Shown: one piece after another, positions 23,263 through 35,210 of the stretch
Layout of the letters: each line of letters begins with the position of its first letter
How positions within the stretch are numbered: position 1 is the first letter of the stretch
NCBI GenBank assembly: GCA_037367405.1
Contig: JAZKJV010009320.1
Location: 992,001 to 1,056,000 of the forward strand
Reading direction: 5' to 3'
Length of the DNA: 64,000 nt
Source of the DNA: Ottelia alismoides
Lineage: Eukaryota; Streptophyta; Magnoliopsida; Alismatales; Hydrocharitaceae
Translations under genes and position numbers: made by a program
The notes under the pieces: generated by a model
Told to the model about the DNA's origin: nothing
Seen by the model: the letters and a program-made list of their open reading frames with translations, nothing else
The model's database searches: none

Positions 23263-26061
23263 CGATGAATCTCCTTTTCATCACCTTTATTCTTTCGTTT
23301 TGGTCTTCAAACCCTATCTAAATGCATGTATATATCATTATTGTGCAAGAACTAACATTTATTATTTATTGTTTAAATATTGTATAAAATATATTATTTA
23401 AATCCAAATTAAAAGAATAAAGAAAAGAAAAGAAAAATAAATAAAATGCTAAAGGTATTTTATGACACTAAATCCCAAGACCTAGGCATCATGATGACTG
23501 GGTCGACAAGGAATAAAGTAGGGGAGATAAGGGTCAATAACACAACAAAAATCCTAATTTTTACTCTTCATTAATTCACTTTTGGGATCCATTTTATTCT
23601 TTATTATTTATTAAACAAATCAATAAACTTTGTACATAAAAGTTGTAGATAAAAATATATAGAAAAATATAAAATTCACTTTACACAAAAATAATACAAG
23701 TTGTGCATTCTACACTCAAAATAAAAAGCCAAAATCTAACTTTCCAGACCCATATCTTCTCCTTATGAGCTCAAAATGCACCAAAATCACCTTTACTTGT
23801 ATATAACTTTTAATAAGCTATTTAATGAAGGTGTCTGACTTAATTTGGATATAAGATGCATAAGTTATGTTTTAGACCTCTATTGTACTATATACCTGGA
23901 TAAAATATTCATTTTCTTTATTCTTTATATTTTCATTATTTTATATTTTTATAATTTTGTAAATATTATTTATAATAAATGTACATAATTAGAATAAAAT
24001 AAAACCATTAAAAATAAACTAAAATAAATATTTGTATAAATATATAGATGAATATATTATACTTATACCTATATAATTATTACCTATATTTAATTAAGTG
24101 AATAAATAAACTCAGAAGAATACAATAAAAATACATTTGAGTATATTAAAATAAGTTATAAATATATATTAAGTATATAAAATAATAAAATAAAAAATAC
24201 AAAATAAAATAAAATACACATATCATTGGTATATATATCTATAAATGAACCCTTAAAATGTGACTTAGAATAAATTGTCATAAAAAATATAAAAATCACC
24301 ATTAAATACTACTAAAATAATAAATATTTTCACGTTTTACTCAAAAATTAAATAAACCATTTACTATTTTATTTTTATTTATTTTTCCTTTTTATTTTTA
24401 TTTTTGTCCTCTTGTGAATGGCATGGCTCAATTAGGGCATGTCGTCTGCTTACCTCGGTCAACTCTCTGACCGAGGCTCTAGCTTGCATCAGACTTTGTT
24501 TGACCCCGCCTTCCTCGGATTTTCATGCCCAATCCTTGCACCCGTTAAGATTGATCCCTCCTTGACTTTTGATCATCGATCCTCAGACTTTAAGCCAAGA
24601 TGATTACTTGGTCGGGGCGTCACTGTATCGAGCACCACTCCCTGAGGAAGATGCTTTTTAGATAACACCTCCTCCACCATTACTTGATTCTTTGATCCCG
24701 CTTCCGCCATTCAAACCCTGATCTTTACGCATCTAGCAACTCCTGGTGACAGCAGGAACTCCTAGGAAGTCTTAGCATGGAATTTTAAGTAGAATCAAGG
24801 CCGATCCGAGTTCTGACCACCTGCTCTGCCGCAAGTTCTCTCCACTCGGTCCAGGTCAGGTAAAGCTCATTCTTTTCGTCTTCTTTCTGTTCCTTAGCAT
24901 AGAAGTAGTATAGTGTGCACTTTTATTCCCTAGGTTTTGTCTGTTTTATCATAAAACTCGATTGGAGGAGCTCCAACTTCGCCTCCTCATGCCGTTGTGT
25001 CCGACTGTCCCCCACCTCTGCTCTCGCTTCCATTTCATTCCCCATCATTTTCCCTTTGCCCCCATTCATCTCTAGTCAACCAGAGCCTCCTTGGATCTGG
25101 ATTCAGGTGCCCATCCTCTGCCATACACAGAGCACCTCCATCTGACTCATCTCCACCTCATCCTCTCTACCTGAAGCAGTCGGAGGCTTCTCTTTTGGTC
25201 CCTTTTGCTAAACTTGTAGGAAACAAGAAGAAAGAACCTTTTTGTAAGGATTTGGAACCCAAGGAAGAAGCTCCAGGTCCGTCTTCTCTCCACGGCTCCT
25301 CCGACGAGCCATGGATAATTGTGACAGCTATAGTCAATGCGGAAGACCACCTAGAGAATTTTGCTCCTCATTAGTGCTCCCGGGGATGAAGGACGTCATA
25401 GAATCGATCGATTGAAGCTTCCCAGGTGCTTGTTATTGAGTTGTTCCTCCATCGACCTTGAGAGCTATCCGATAGCGGGCACATACCAGGTGGAGCAGCA
25501 CCTGTCGGATGCATGAAGCCTGCACCGTTGGATCCCCATTTGAGATATAATCCTAGGTGTCCATCATCGAAGCGTCATTGATCATCCACATCTCGACACA
25601 TGGATAAGTGAAGATCCGTATCCAAAGCTGTCGATCACGCACGTGGAGGGTATTTTGCGCATACTCCCTTCCCCTTTTTGTATTTTATTTTCAGTCCATA
25701 AACATTTGTCTGCAGTGTAAATATTTTTGTGATATTTGAAAAAAGGACCTTGTACTTTCCGTAATTTCTTTTAGGTCCAGTCCACATCACCTCGCGTGCC
25801 CATACGTGTGAGGGCATCGTGCATTTTGCACTAAAGCCCCTAGGCTTTTATATTTTGATTTAGTCCTGGTTTTTGAATGAATAGTGTAATATCTTCAAGA
25901 AAAAATTCATTGGACCCCCCAAACTTGTTACTAATTGCATAAATAACCCTTGGGGCATTGTTTGTTAGATATTTTTGGGAAAATTACATTTTTGGTCCCA
26001 ACTTTCTTTGAGTTGTTCGATTAGGGTCCTGGAGCTTTAAATATTCACATAAATTCCCCAA
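23263..26061 (+). mobile_element. 3' LTR of element A, first part (cut by element B)
   Basis: Collinear with 8619-about 11210 of the 5' LTR, including CACCTTTATTC, the purine tract, the AATAAAGTAGGGGAGATAA core (about 23513), TGGCTCAATTAGG (24424), TCAGGTAAAGCTC (24856) and the C-rich block. It stops at CCCAA (26057-26061), where element B enters. The missing rest is at 38912-39937. No genes. Confidence 0.88.
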
Positions 26062-29000
26062 TGAAAAGAGGGAAATTACGAGGGTCTAATGTAGTCTACA
26101 AAAGGTGAGAGCTAATTGTCGCTGAAGCGACAGATCAAGAAATCCCTTCAAATTCAACAATTAACCCACAAAGAAAATATAACAATGCAAATAAAAGTTG
26201 TGGAATTAAAAATTTATTATAACTCTACAAATGTGTATATAGGTGTAAGTATGTGTAGAGTGTCGAACATAGGGAGAAAACATGATAGATTGTGCAAATG
26301 AATGCAAACAATTGTTCCTTGTCTCTTGTCTTTTATTCTCTTTTTGTTGTGGCTTTTATTTTTTATTTATATTCTGCTTTTAACTTTATAATTTTTATTT
26401 TCTTTTTATATTTCTGATTTTTTATTTCATTTCTTTTTAATATAATAATGTAAGAATATATATAATTACATATATAATATAGAGTAATATAATTATAAAT
26501 ACAACATAAAACTAAAAATTACATAATAAAATGTTTTTGTATTTTTTTTATAATTTTCTACTATTTTTTTATTTTTGTATATTTTTTGCTAATTTTTTTA
26601 TATTTTAAAGTCAAAAATATCCCAAAACAGGGATTAGATAAATAGGACAAATTATTTAAGAATTTAAAAATAGAAAATACAGCCAAAATATTCCAAAACT
26701 ATTTTTAATTATAATATATAATAAAAGGAAAACTTAAATATAGAAATAAATATTTTTGGATTTTTTGGTGATTTATTTATATTTTTATGAAAGATTTTGT
26801 AGCTTTTTAATTTTTAGTCTTTTTCTTTTTTTATTTTTATAGATTTTTGGTATGGAGTTGCAAATAACTAAAATACATAAAATATAATTTTTTGAAATTT
26901 TTCAAAAAAGTTTTACATTTTTTTGGCAATTTTTAGTCAAACAGAGGCAAAAATGCTCTTTTGATTTTTAATAAATAGGAAAAAAATACTAAAATGCACA
27001 AATAAAAATATAACGTGAATATGTACACTAGCAAGCACCTAATCCTATTTTTTCATAATTTTTTGAGCACATATGATATTTTTAATAAATTGAAAATAAC
27101 CTCAAAATTATTGAACTAGTAAGGGTATTTTTGCAATTAAAAATAAAGATAAGGTTGTTTCTACAAAATACCCAAAGTTTTATAACTGAAATTTAGAAAT
27201 TTATAGACTAAATAGAAATTACAAAACCAACTAGGGGTTTAATGCAAAATCACTTGCTCATGTGGGATGGTACATGATGTGGCGTAGCACATACCCAAAA
27301 GCAATATGGAATAATCAGGGGGTTCCTTGCAATTTTACCAAGAGTTTTAAACTAATTAATTATTTAGAGGATTAAATTAAAAATGCAACAAAAATGGGGG
27401 CAGGGTGTGTAATTTACGCCCGTAAGTGCGCCTGATCGTGCGGTTGTGGTTCGTCACTTGGACGCGAGGCAGGATGAGAATGCAAGATACCCCTTCGCTG
27501 ATCGACGATTGTGATTAGATCCTCGGCAAGACCCAAAGATTGCAGACTCTCAAACTTGGATGATCAAGATCAAAACTGGAGCGAGTCGAAGGATCCGACA
27601 TGTAATGCACTTCCTGAAGAACAGGGAAGAACAATACATTGGGGCTCCTTCAATCGCCTCCCTCGTGATTGCGGCTATCTCCGGCTCTCCTTCAAGGCTC
27701 GGAAGGATCCCCGAAGGTGTGCACAACTACATGATGTCTTAGAAAAGGTCGGGACCCAACAGTGGGGTCATGACTACTCGATGAAGTTCAAGGCTCCAGG
27801 AGTCCTTCATGCTGCTCAAAATTCACCCTGATGGGTCCTTAGCCTCCAAGGCCTACATGAAAAGCACAACAAGCAAAATGGGGGTCCTGAGGGCTTTACT
27901 AGTGGAGATGGGCAGAAGATGGGGCATGACGGTGGATCTCCAGTGAGGCGATGAGGTGGGGATCAGAGAGCTTGCTCCATAAGGAAGCAAGGTTATTGGA
28001 GTGGTTTGCGGTGTAGGTGAAGCGACGGGGGCTGAGATGAGTGCGGAAGGTGGGTCGAAAACAACATGGGTCACAGTGAAAGCTCAACAAAATGCATGGA
28101 ATTAAAACTAAATTTAAAACTGTCTAAAATGTAAAGAAAATGGACCTCGAGCGGCATTGGCCACGAGATGGTGACCTCACGATAGAGTACAATCATAGAT
28201 GATGGAAATGGTCTCTACTTCACTCCTCTGAGCGCCAAAGAGTTGGGAGAGGGCTGTTACCTCTCTCGAGCCCTAGAGCACCGAAATGGGGGGAAGAGCT
28301 AGGAAGAGGGGATTCAAAAATCGGATGAAAAGGAGGTGGGGCTTATGTAAAGGGCTAGTGACAGGGAGGTGAAGATCGAGATGGAGCGGGTGATTTAGAT
28401 GCTCTCGGATCGATGTAACGATCTCGCGTGATAGAGCATCGATCAAGGGAGGAAAGTCAAAGAGGAATCTACCCGAGAAAATGAATACATCGGGCAGCAA
28501 AAATCGAGGAAGACGAGGTCCTATGATGGACTGATAGACTAGACTTGGGGTCAGAGAGTTGACCCATGTCAACGGGTGGCATGACCTAATTGGTCCACGT
28601 TACCCACAAAAAGACAAATCAGAGTTGAAATTCAGAAATAAATCAAAATAAATATGAAAGTAATTTTATTAATTTTTGTTTAAAACATGAAAAAGTTTAT
28701 TAATTTCTGTATTATTTTAATATGATTTTTATTTAATTTTATGAGTTTATTTATTACAAGTTACTTTTAGGGTTTTATTTATAAGTATATTTACCTATAT
28801 TTTGTATATTTTATTTTTATTTTGTATGCTATATTTTATTATTTTATATACATAATCTATATTTATAACTTATTTATATATACATAAATATATTTTTCTT
28901 TTATTTTTCTGATATACTTTTACACTTAAATAAATAGATGTAAATATTATATAGGTATAAGTATAGTATATTCATCAATGTATTTTTATATATATTTTAT

Positions 29001-29742
29001 TTTATTGAATTTTATGACTTTGTTTTATTTTTTTTATTTTTAATAGGATATAAATAATATTTACAAGGGTTTAAAAATATAAAATGAATAAAAGAATTAA
29101 AAGAATAATTTCCCCTTTTTTACATATAGGTATATTGTACAATAGAGCTCCAAAACCTAACTTTTGCATCTTAACTCCAAATTAAATGAAATCACCTTCA
29201 TTAAATAGCTTATTAAAAGTTACATAAAGGTAATTTTGGTGCATTTTGAATTCATATGGAGAAGATATGGGTCTAGGAAGTTTGGGTTTTGACTTTTTAT
29301 TCTGAGCATAAAATGTACACTATATTATTTTGTGTGAAATAATTTTGTATTTTTCTTTGTATTTTTATCTACAACATCCATGTACAAATTTCTTTATTTG
29401 ATGAATAAAGAATAAAGAATAAAATGGGTCTCAAAAATAAATTATTGAAGGGTAAAAATTAGGGTTTTTATTGTGTTTTTGACCCTTATATACCCCTACT
29501 CTATTCCTTGTGGACACGGTCATCAAGATGCCTAGGTCTCGAGGGTCAAAAAATACCTTTGGCATTTTATTTCTTTTTATTTTCTTTATTCTTTTATTTT
29601 GGCTTAAAATAATGTATTTTATACAATAATTTTGCAATAAATAATGAATGTTAATTTGTACAAATAATGATACTTACATGCATTTAGCTCGGGTTTAAAA
29701 GGCAAAATAAAAGAATAAAGGTGATGAAATGGAGATTCATTA
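26062..29742 (-). mobile_element. 3' LTR of element B
   Basis: 3681 bp, minus strand. The 5' end (29742) reads TAATGAATCTCC, with the usual TG changed to TA; the 3' end (26062) reads CTTTTCA. It contains the U3 purine tract and AATARAG core at about 29480-29610 and a GC-richer block at 27420-28600. Small open frames (27511-27831, 28273-28572 and others) recur in the other copy with breaks and are not called genes. Confidence 0.87.
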
Positions 29743-29754
29743 CCCCCTATACTT
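29743..29754 (-). other. Polypurine tract of element B
   Basis: On the minus strand AAGTATAGGGGG directly precedes the 3' LTR start TAATGAATC. It is the same motif as in A and C. Confidence 0.85.
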
Positions 29755-30780
29755 GCCTTAGCTAGTCCCTAGCAAACACTTATGCAATAAGTGCAAAATA
29801 TAAAAATAAAGAAAAGAAAAAGAATGAAATTGGATTGATTTTAATTCTCAATCTTGTCTTAATTAAATCAAAGTTTGGAGCTTAAGTCAGACCTTTGGAA
29901 TTTAGGTGCGGTCAGAACCTTATTGGGAAGTGGATTTGTAGAACTCCTCAGCCAAAGAGGTAAAAGTAAGTCTTCTCCAACATGGTGACCTTAATTCCCC
30001 AATCCAACAACTCTTTCCTCAGGAAGCGAGGTATTCCCTTCTAAGTTCAAGTACAAATAGCTCAAGAAGAGGAGGTGGAGAGAAGAATGGTCATTAGCCA
30101 CTGTAGCTACCTATCCTAAGATGCTTGACCAATGTAGCTAAGTCATCTGGCTACATGCTCACAAATATCTGACTTTGAATTTCAAGGTTGCTTATTGGCT
30201 ATACAAATATATACTCTTCGACATGCATTTTATTTTCAATCAGGCTTGTCCACTTTTCTGGAGTTTTTATTTTTCTATTTTTTGAATACTATATACAACA
30301 ACATTTACATATGTCTTCTTGCGCCAGTAGACTATCCCTCTTTTGAAGCTTTATTGCAATCCACAACTTCTGTTTTTAGACCTCATTGCCATTGGATCGG
30401 GTTGGGGTACAATGGCCACAAATGTATGACCTCCGATGTTTCCATTGGCATGTGTCTCATGTTGGTGAATCTAGCCCTCTAACACTTCAACTGAGGTGAG
30501 CAAAGTGTAAGGTGCATGTGTGCAAGCTAGGTCATTATCAATAAGAGTCGTGTGAGTGCTTCGAGATACTCTACTTAGGCAGTCAAGACGACAATTAACT
30601 AAGTCTCGTGATCTCAAATAACTAAGTCTAGTAGACTTGAAGTATCTCAATTCCAGTTCCTATAAGGTTCCTGTGATTAAATAGTTTTAAGTTCCAACCA
30701 AGCTCCAATCTTCGGATTTTACTTAGAGTTGTTCAATTATCAAACTCAATTCGAAAAATGCAAATGTTATGCACAATGCA
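29755..30780 (-). other. 3' UTR of element B, conserved with A
   Basis: About 1 kb sharing ordered blocks with the A 3' UTR (22081-23249), for example the inverse of TTGGATTGGGGAATTAAGG near 29992 and of AGCATCTTAGGATAGGTAGC near 30105. No intact frame in the sense direction. Its retention in an element that lost RT and integrase suggests a role in cis. Confidence 0.65.
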
Positions 30781-31400
30781 GAAAATCTTTTTGTGATGCA
30801 ATTTTCTGATTTTGAACCTTTTTTATTTATTTTTAAAAGTTTTGCAAATTTTTATGCAATTTTTGAAAATATTTTGCAAATGTTTTTGGGATTTTAAATT
30901 TTGTAAAATTTCAGGTATTTTTCAAAACATTTTTTGGAAAAAGACGTAGATACAGATATTTACACGAGAGTGTGTCTTATTATTTACAAGAGTTGGGTTT
31001 TTAAGAATTTACAGATATATAAAGGATTTTTATTATGTAACCAATTCTCAAAATAATTTGAAAATATTTTCACAATTATTTTGAAAACTTTTGTTTTGTA
31101 AATTAATTGATAAATAATTTTTACAAACATTCTACATAATTTGAAAATCATTTTGCAATGATTTTCCAAATAGTATATATAGAATTTCAAACAAAGTTTT
31201 GCAATGATTTTTCAAAATCAGTTGCAAATAGATTTTTAAAAGTTTTTATTTCAAACAAAGAAAATAAATTTTTACAAATAACGTATTTTTACAAGTTTGA
31301 AAATATTTAACAAAAAATTTTCCATTAGTTTTCAAAATATTTTTCAAAAAGATCTACGAACTATTTTTCAAACATTTTGCAAAAAAAACATTTTTAACCT
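30781..31400 (-). repeat. TTTGAAAA-rich short-repeat tract (element B)
   Basis: Same type and place as 21440-22080 in A, here inverted: repeated TTTTGCAAAT, TTTTGAAAAT and TTTTTCAAAA words with no strict period. No coding sequence. Confidence 0.68.
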
Positions 31401-31513
31401 GATTTATTAATCAGTATATACAAAGAATTGGGTATGTGTGTATTAATTTTTATTAAATATCCATATTATTTAAAATATAAAAGTGTGAGTTATGGCTAAA
31501 GTAAATATGATCT

Positions 31514-32000
31514 CCCTATACTTTTCTTGAGTTATGTCCTCATTGATCATAGAGAAAAAGAGAAGACATAACTCGTACTAAGTATTGTAGAGCCTATACT
31601 ACAACGACAAAATAAAGAATCAATGAATTAGAAGTCAGCCATCCCCTCTATGCTTAGGTTGAAATTATTCTAGGTATAGCATGTTGTATTTACATGCAGG
31701 GAGGGTGGAGGGTGGGAATAAACCGATCACAATTCTGTCTGTTACCCCTATACTTAGGGTGGGATATCCCTAAGTATAGACAGAGATATCAACATGAGAG
31801 GAGACAATGGAGGGGATCAATAAAAAGAAACCAATAAATAGAAAAGAACATACATTAGTAGAATATACGCATAACTCCCCCTATACTTAGGGTAAAAGAG
31901 CCTGAAGTATAGGCGACAACAAGAGTGATGAAACAGAACGAAGAATGAACACTCGGCTCACCACCCCCATATACTTAGGACAAAGTACATCCTAAGCAAG
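31514..32000 (-). repeat. Array of five stem-loops with polypurine-tract-like 3' arms (element B)
   Basis: In forward coordinates: 31514-31590 (GAGTTATGTC / GACATAACTC), 31646-31683 (weak), 31747-31779 (CTATACTTAGGG / CCCTAAGTATAG, 12 perfect pairs), 31877-31913 (CCTATACTTAGG / CCTGAAGTATAGG) and 31963-32000 (TACTTAGGA / TCCTAAGC). On the sense (minus) strand the 3' arms end in TATAGGGG or similar. This is the clearest array of the window. Confidence 0.75.
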
Positions 32001-32380
32001 GCAAAAACATGGAGTCGGGTGGATGAGAAAAATGGTAGATGGAAAGAAGAAAACGAAAGTGGATATACAAGGTGGATATACAGAGATCACGAAGGTAGAA
32101 AGAGTACCTTCTTGCATGACCGTTGAGGAATGGATCTAATAAGGTACATGTTGATATCGGGATCATCAGGAGACATAAACCGATCATGATCGACCTGATG
32201 AAGATTCTCAGTGGTTCAAAGCGGAAAGACACGAGCTGGTCAGTGGATGTAGTATGGTCGTGCTCGACCTGGGAAATCTCTGGTAGGTTAGAACAAAAAG
32301 GCTTGAATTACTTGATGAAAGAAGTAAGGTCAAATTCGGCATCTACAGTCCTACTAAGTCTGCCCTCCACTCTAAAGTGT
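32001..32380 (-). other. Junction where RT, RNase H and integrase would be expected in element B
   Basis: Only about 380 bases separate the end of the protease frame from the stem-loop array. In A and C this interval holds over 3 kb of RT, RNase H and integrase. No motif of these enzymes is present on either strand; the plus frame 32123-32386 has no resemblance to known families. The gap defines B as non-autonomous. Confidence 0.7.
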
Positions 32381-33211
32381 CTATAGTGTAAATACCGTGA
32401 ATGTCATCAATACATGACCACTCACTGGAAGGGGAACTCCAAGGTCTATGCTTTCTGAGTCTTCCTCACCAAAGAGGAATCCTCGAGTCTCAGAATCATC
32501 CATCAAAAAGAAAACTTCGTTGATATCAGCATCAAGGTCATAGTCCTCAAAGTTGGATAACACAAGTACACTCTTATCAGATGCTCGTCTCTGATTCATG
32601 GTAGGTGCGGTGATCAACACATCGCTCTCGTCAGCAATATGAAAGCGAATCTCTCCGGATCCATAATCAATACTAGCTCTCGCTGAGGCGAGGAAAGGAT
32701 GTCCCAGGATGATTGGAGGATACTCCATAGGGGTGGGGGTCTCCATGGGCAATATGACAAAGTCAGCAGTGAAGCTCATGCCTTGAATTTGAATGATAGT
32801 GCTTTCAAGAATACCATTCAACCTCTTTATTGATCCATCAACAAATTGACAAATCATCCTGGTCTTCTTGAGAGGCCCTAAGTGAATAGAATGTACCAAC
32901 AAGAAGGGTATTATATTAATTAGTGCACCATCGTTAAGGAGAGTGTGATCACATGAATAGTCAAAGATGGTGCAACTCACAAGAGGTGTGATAGTGTTCC
33001 CTTTCCTAATATGTGGACGATGAATGATATCGTAGGCAGTGACCGTGGTCAAAATCTGTCGCTCAGATATGCTCCTTCGCTTTCTCTTCTTGGGTATAGG
33101 ATCAGATAATTGGGTCATGGCATGTAAAAGTGGTACCTCAATAATCTCATGAATAGCTGCCACCACTTCAGGTTCAGTCAACATTTTTTCAAGATTTTGG
33201 ATCTCCTCCAT
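32381..33211 (-). CDS. Protease-type ORF of element B, 276 codons, altered active site
   Basis: This is the longest unbroken protease frame apart from the one in C. Domains: a linker (1-100) with a basic KKRKRRSISERQ stretch, then the aspartic protease fold: HTLLNDGALINIIP (about 109-122), LGPLKKTRMICQFVDGSIKR, FTADFVILPME and YPPIILGHPFLASARASIDYG (about 168-188), then an acidic tail (FEDYDLDADINEVFFLMDD). Where A has D-S-G and C has D-N-G, B has N-D-G, so the catalytic Asp is Asn. An open frame with a lost active site could be chance, or the product may act as a linker/structural part. The first Met is an arbitrary start. Confidence 0.7.
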   Translation of the reverse strand: MEEIQNLEKMLTEPEVVAAIHEIIEVPLLHAMTQLSDPIPKKRKRRSISERQILTTVTAYDIIHRPHIRKGNTITPLVSCTIFDYSCDHTLLNDGALINIIPFLLVHSIHLGPLKKTRMICQFVDGSIKRLNGILESTIIQIQGMSFTADFVILPMETPTPMEYPPIILGHPFLASARASIDYGSGEIRFHIADESDVLITAPTMNQRRASDKSVLVLSNFEDYDLDADINEVFFLMDDSETRGFLFGEEDSESIDLGVPLPVSGHVLMTFTVFTL

Positions 33212-33494
33212 ACAAGGGTGGAGATCGAAATCATCATTTACACCAGGATGACTAAGAGCATTTAGTATAATGTCATCCTCCGGGTTAAAGGTGGGAACTT
33301 AGATGCATGTATATGTGGGTATAGGATCCAACAAGGGTGCCCTCTCCTCACAAGTTGATTCGACTGTGTGTCTCTTGGGTTCTTTTTGGATTTTTAAAAT
33401 TTTCTTATTTTTTTTGTATTTTGGGTGATTTCAAGCTCTTATGGGTGTCCTGAAATGAATACATATCATCAGACGGTGAAGCGACATTGTGTCT

Positions 33495-33851
33495 CTATAT
33501 TATGCCGAGGTCATTAATCTTCTCCATCATGTGCTCCATCATCCGATTCAAGTGCTCAAGAGTGGTCTTCACGAGAGGTGACTCAAATAGCTCTGTATCG
33601 GGTGAGTGGAATGAAGGTGGTGGTGGTGGGTGAAATTCAAAATCTGGAGCAAAGATCTCCTGGAAAAGTGGATTATCAAAATGTGAGGGTGGTGGTGGTG
33701 AGTAAAAATCCAATGCCTGAAATAGTGGATTAGGCAGATACGTGTGAAAAGAAAAGTCAGGAGCAAAGTCATCCTGATAAAATGGAGGTGGACCGACTGG
33801 AGGGTATGAGGGATCAACAAAGTCCAGATTAAAATTACTCAAGTCAACCAT
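33495..33851 (-). CDS. Short Pro/Phe-rich Gag-like ORF of element B
   Basis: From the Met of MVDLSNFNLDFVDP this frame encodes 118 residues; the frame is open further up, but the preceding residues look like untranslated leader. It is rich in Pro, Phe and Asp with a repeated pattern NPLFQ..DF..PPPP and FAPDF, and ends in a helix HLNRMMEHMMEKINDL. The helix resembles in place and kind the VVERIDRRINELDRS helix of the C Gag tail. No capsid-like domain is present, so it may be a shrunken Gag C-terminus. It precedes the protease frame by about 280 bases that contain stops. Function is unknown. Confidence 0.5.
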   Translation of the reverse strand: MVDLSNFNLDFVDPSYPPVGPPPFYQDDFAPDFSFHTYLPNPLFQALDFYSPPPPSHFDNPLFQEIFAPDFEFHPPPPPSFHSPDTELFESPLVKTTLEHLNRMMEHMMEKINDLGII

Positions 33852-35190
33852 CTCCGAAACAAAATGAAGGGATCGAGAGATCACACTAGCAAAATCAAGA
33901 TATGTAGGAAAATGGCACAAATGCATAGAGAAGATCGAATATGCACACAAACAAATACAAATATACACAAAACAAAACCCTCAATTCACCCCTCAACTCA
34001 ACGATGACCGTGAAAGTTCAGTCGTTTTATCTTTTTAATTTTAGAGTTAGGTGAATTTTCAAAAAGTTGTACAAACAGGTAGGTAGGCCTGGGATTGGGG
34101 CACTAATCCTTAGTTTGTACGTATCAAGTAGAAAATGCAAATACAATGAGGGGTTACTCTCTCCAAGATATTTTTTTTCTTTTTGATTTTATGGTCGAGT
34201 AAAGTTAGCAATCCTAATTTTTATTGCTTGTCATTTTTTTAATTTTAATAAAAATACACGAACCTAACGAGGGGTCAATTCCTTTCAGATCCTATGTGGT
34301 CAAATCATAGGGAGAGATCGAAAAAGCAATGCGAAGCCAAAATAGTGATGAATGCTAAGTAGAAATGCTCACCTTTCCTCCAACTCTCTTCTTACAAGGA
34401 TGCTAAGAAGAATTGAAACCTACATTATATGCAATACAAAGTCGATAAAATCACCCTAGATAGAATATGCTATTATCGTGAAGCACCAGATGCTAACTAT
34501 CTAGATATGATATACAAAAGTCTGGTCTCAGAAGCTCATTAGTGCTCGCTACAGCGGGTCCTGCAAGCGTCGTATAGAGCTTCTCTCAGCGCTCGGTCTC
34601 AAGTCTAAATAGTCAATTTTAAGATTTGACTATGTTCAAGCACGAATCTATAGGTACATGCAAATATATTTAGGGCTTTGGACCTTAATCTATCAACAAG
34701 AAAATCCTAGAACTTGTGCTCAATCACACAAAACAAATAAAAAGAAAATCGTGAAAAAAAGAAAAATAAAAACGATGAAAATACGACAAAAATCGACAAA
34801 GCCCCCAAATGAACAATCATTCGGGCAGTGGACCTCGTGAAGTAGCAGTGTCTAGAGAGTCCAAATTATTACAAATATGTCTCTCTCTCTTACTGCAAAT
34901 TACAAATAAAAATAAAAGTAAAAGGGCTATGTCTTCAAAAATCCCCCAAGTCCTCCTTTGTCGCTCTCCCCTATCGGCTGGGTCAGAAAGGTTGACTCTG
35001 TTTCACGTGGGTGTACGTGTCTCTTAGGAGAGCTTCCCTTGATCCGCGATCCCTCACAATAAATTCAAACAATAAGGGTGATTAGACATGTCACAAATAA
35101 TATCAAATAAAATAACAAATAAATAAAAGAAAAAATATATAAAAATGACAATAAGGAACCAACAAAGATATGCAATCAAAGCAGTGTTGC
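33852..35190 (-). other. Leader of element B
   Basis: About 1.3 kb of non-coding leader. A block at 34530-34640 is the counterpart of 12830-12960 in A (GCGGGTCCTGC on the forward strand). A block at 33985-34030 resembles the C leader near 54715 (CAACTCAACRTGATGACCG type). Short plus frames at 34658-35027 carry no recognisable domain. Confidence 0.55.
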
Positions 35191-35208
35191 TCTCCGGCAA
35201 CGAAGCCA
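35191..35208 (-). other. Primer-binding site of element B
   Basis: Minus-strand TGGCTTCGTTGCCGGAGA, two bases inside the LTR end. It is of the TGGCNCCGTTGCCGGGGA type with changes at positions 5-6 and in the tail. Confidence 0.8.
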
Positions 35209-35210
35209 TT

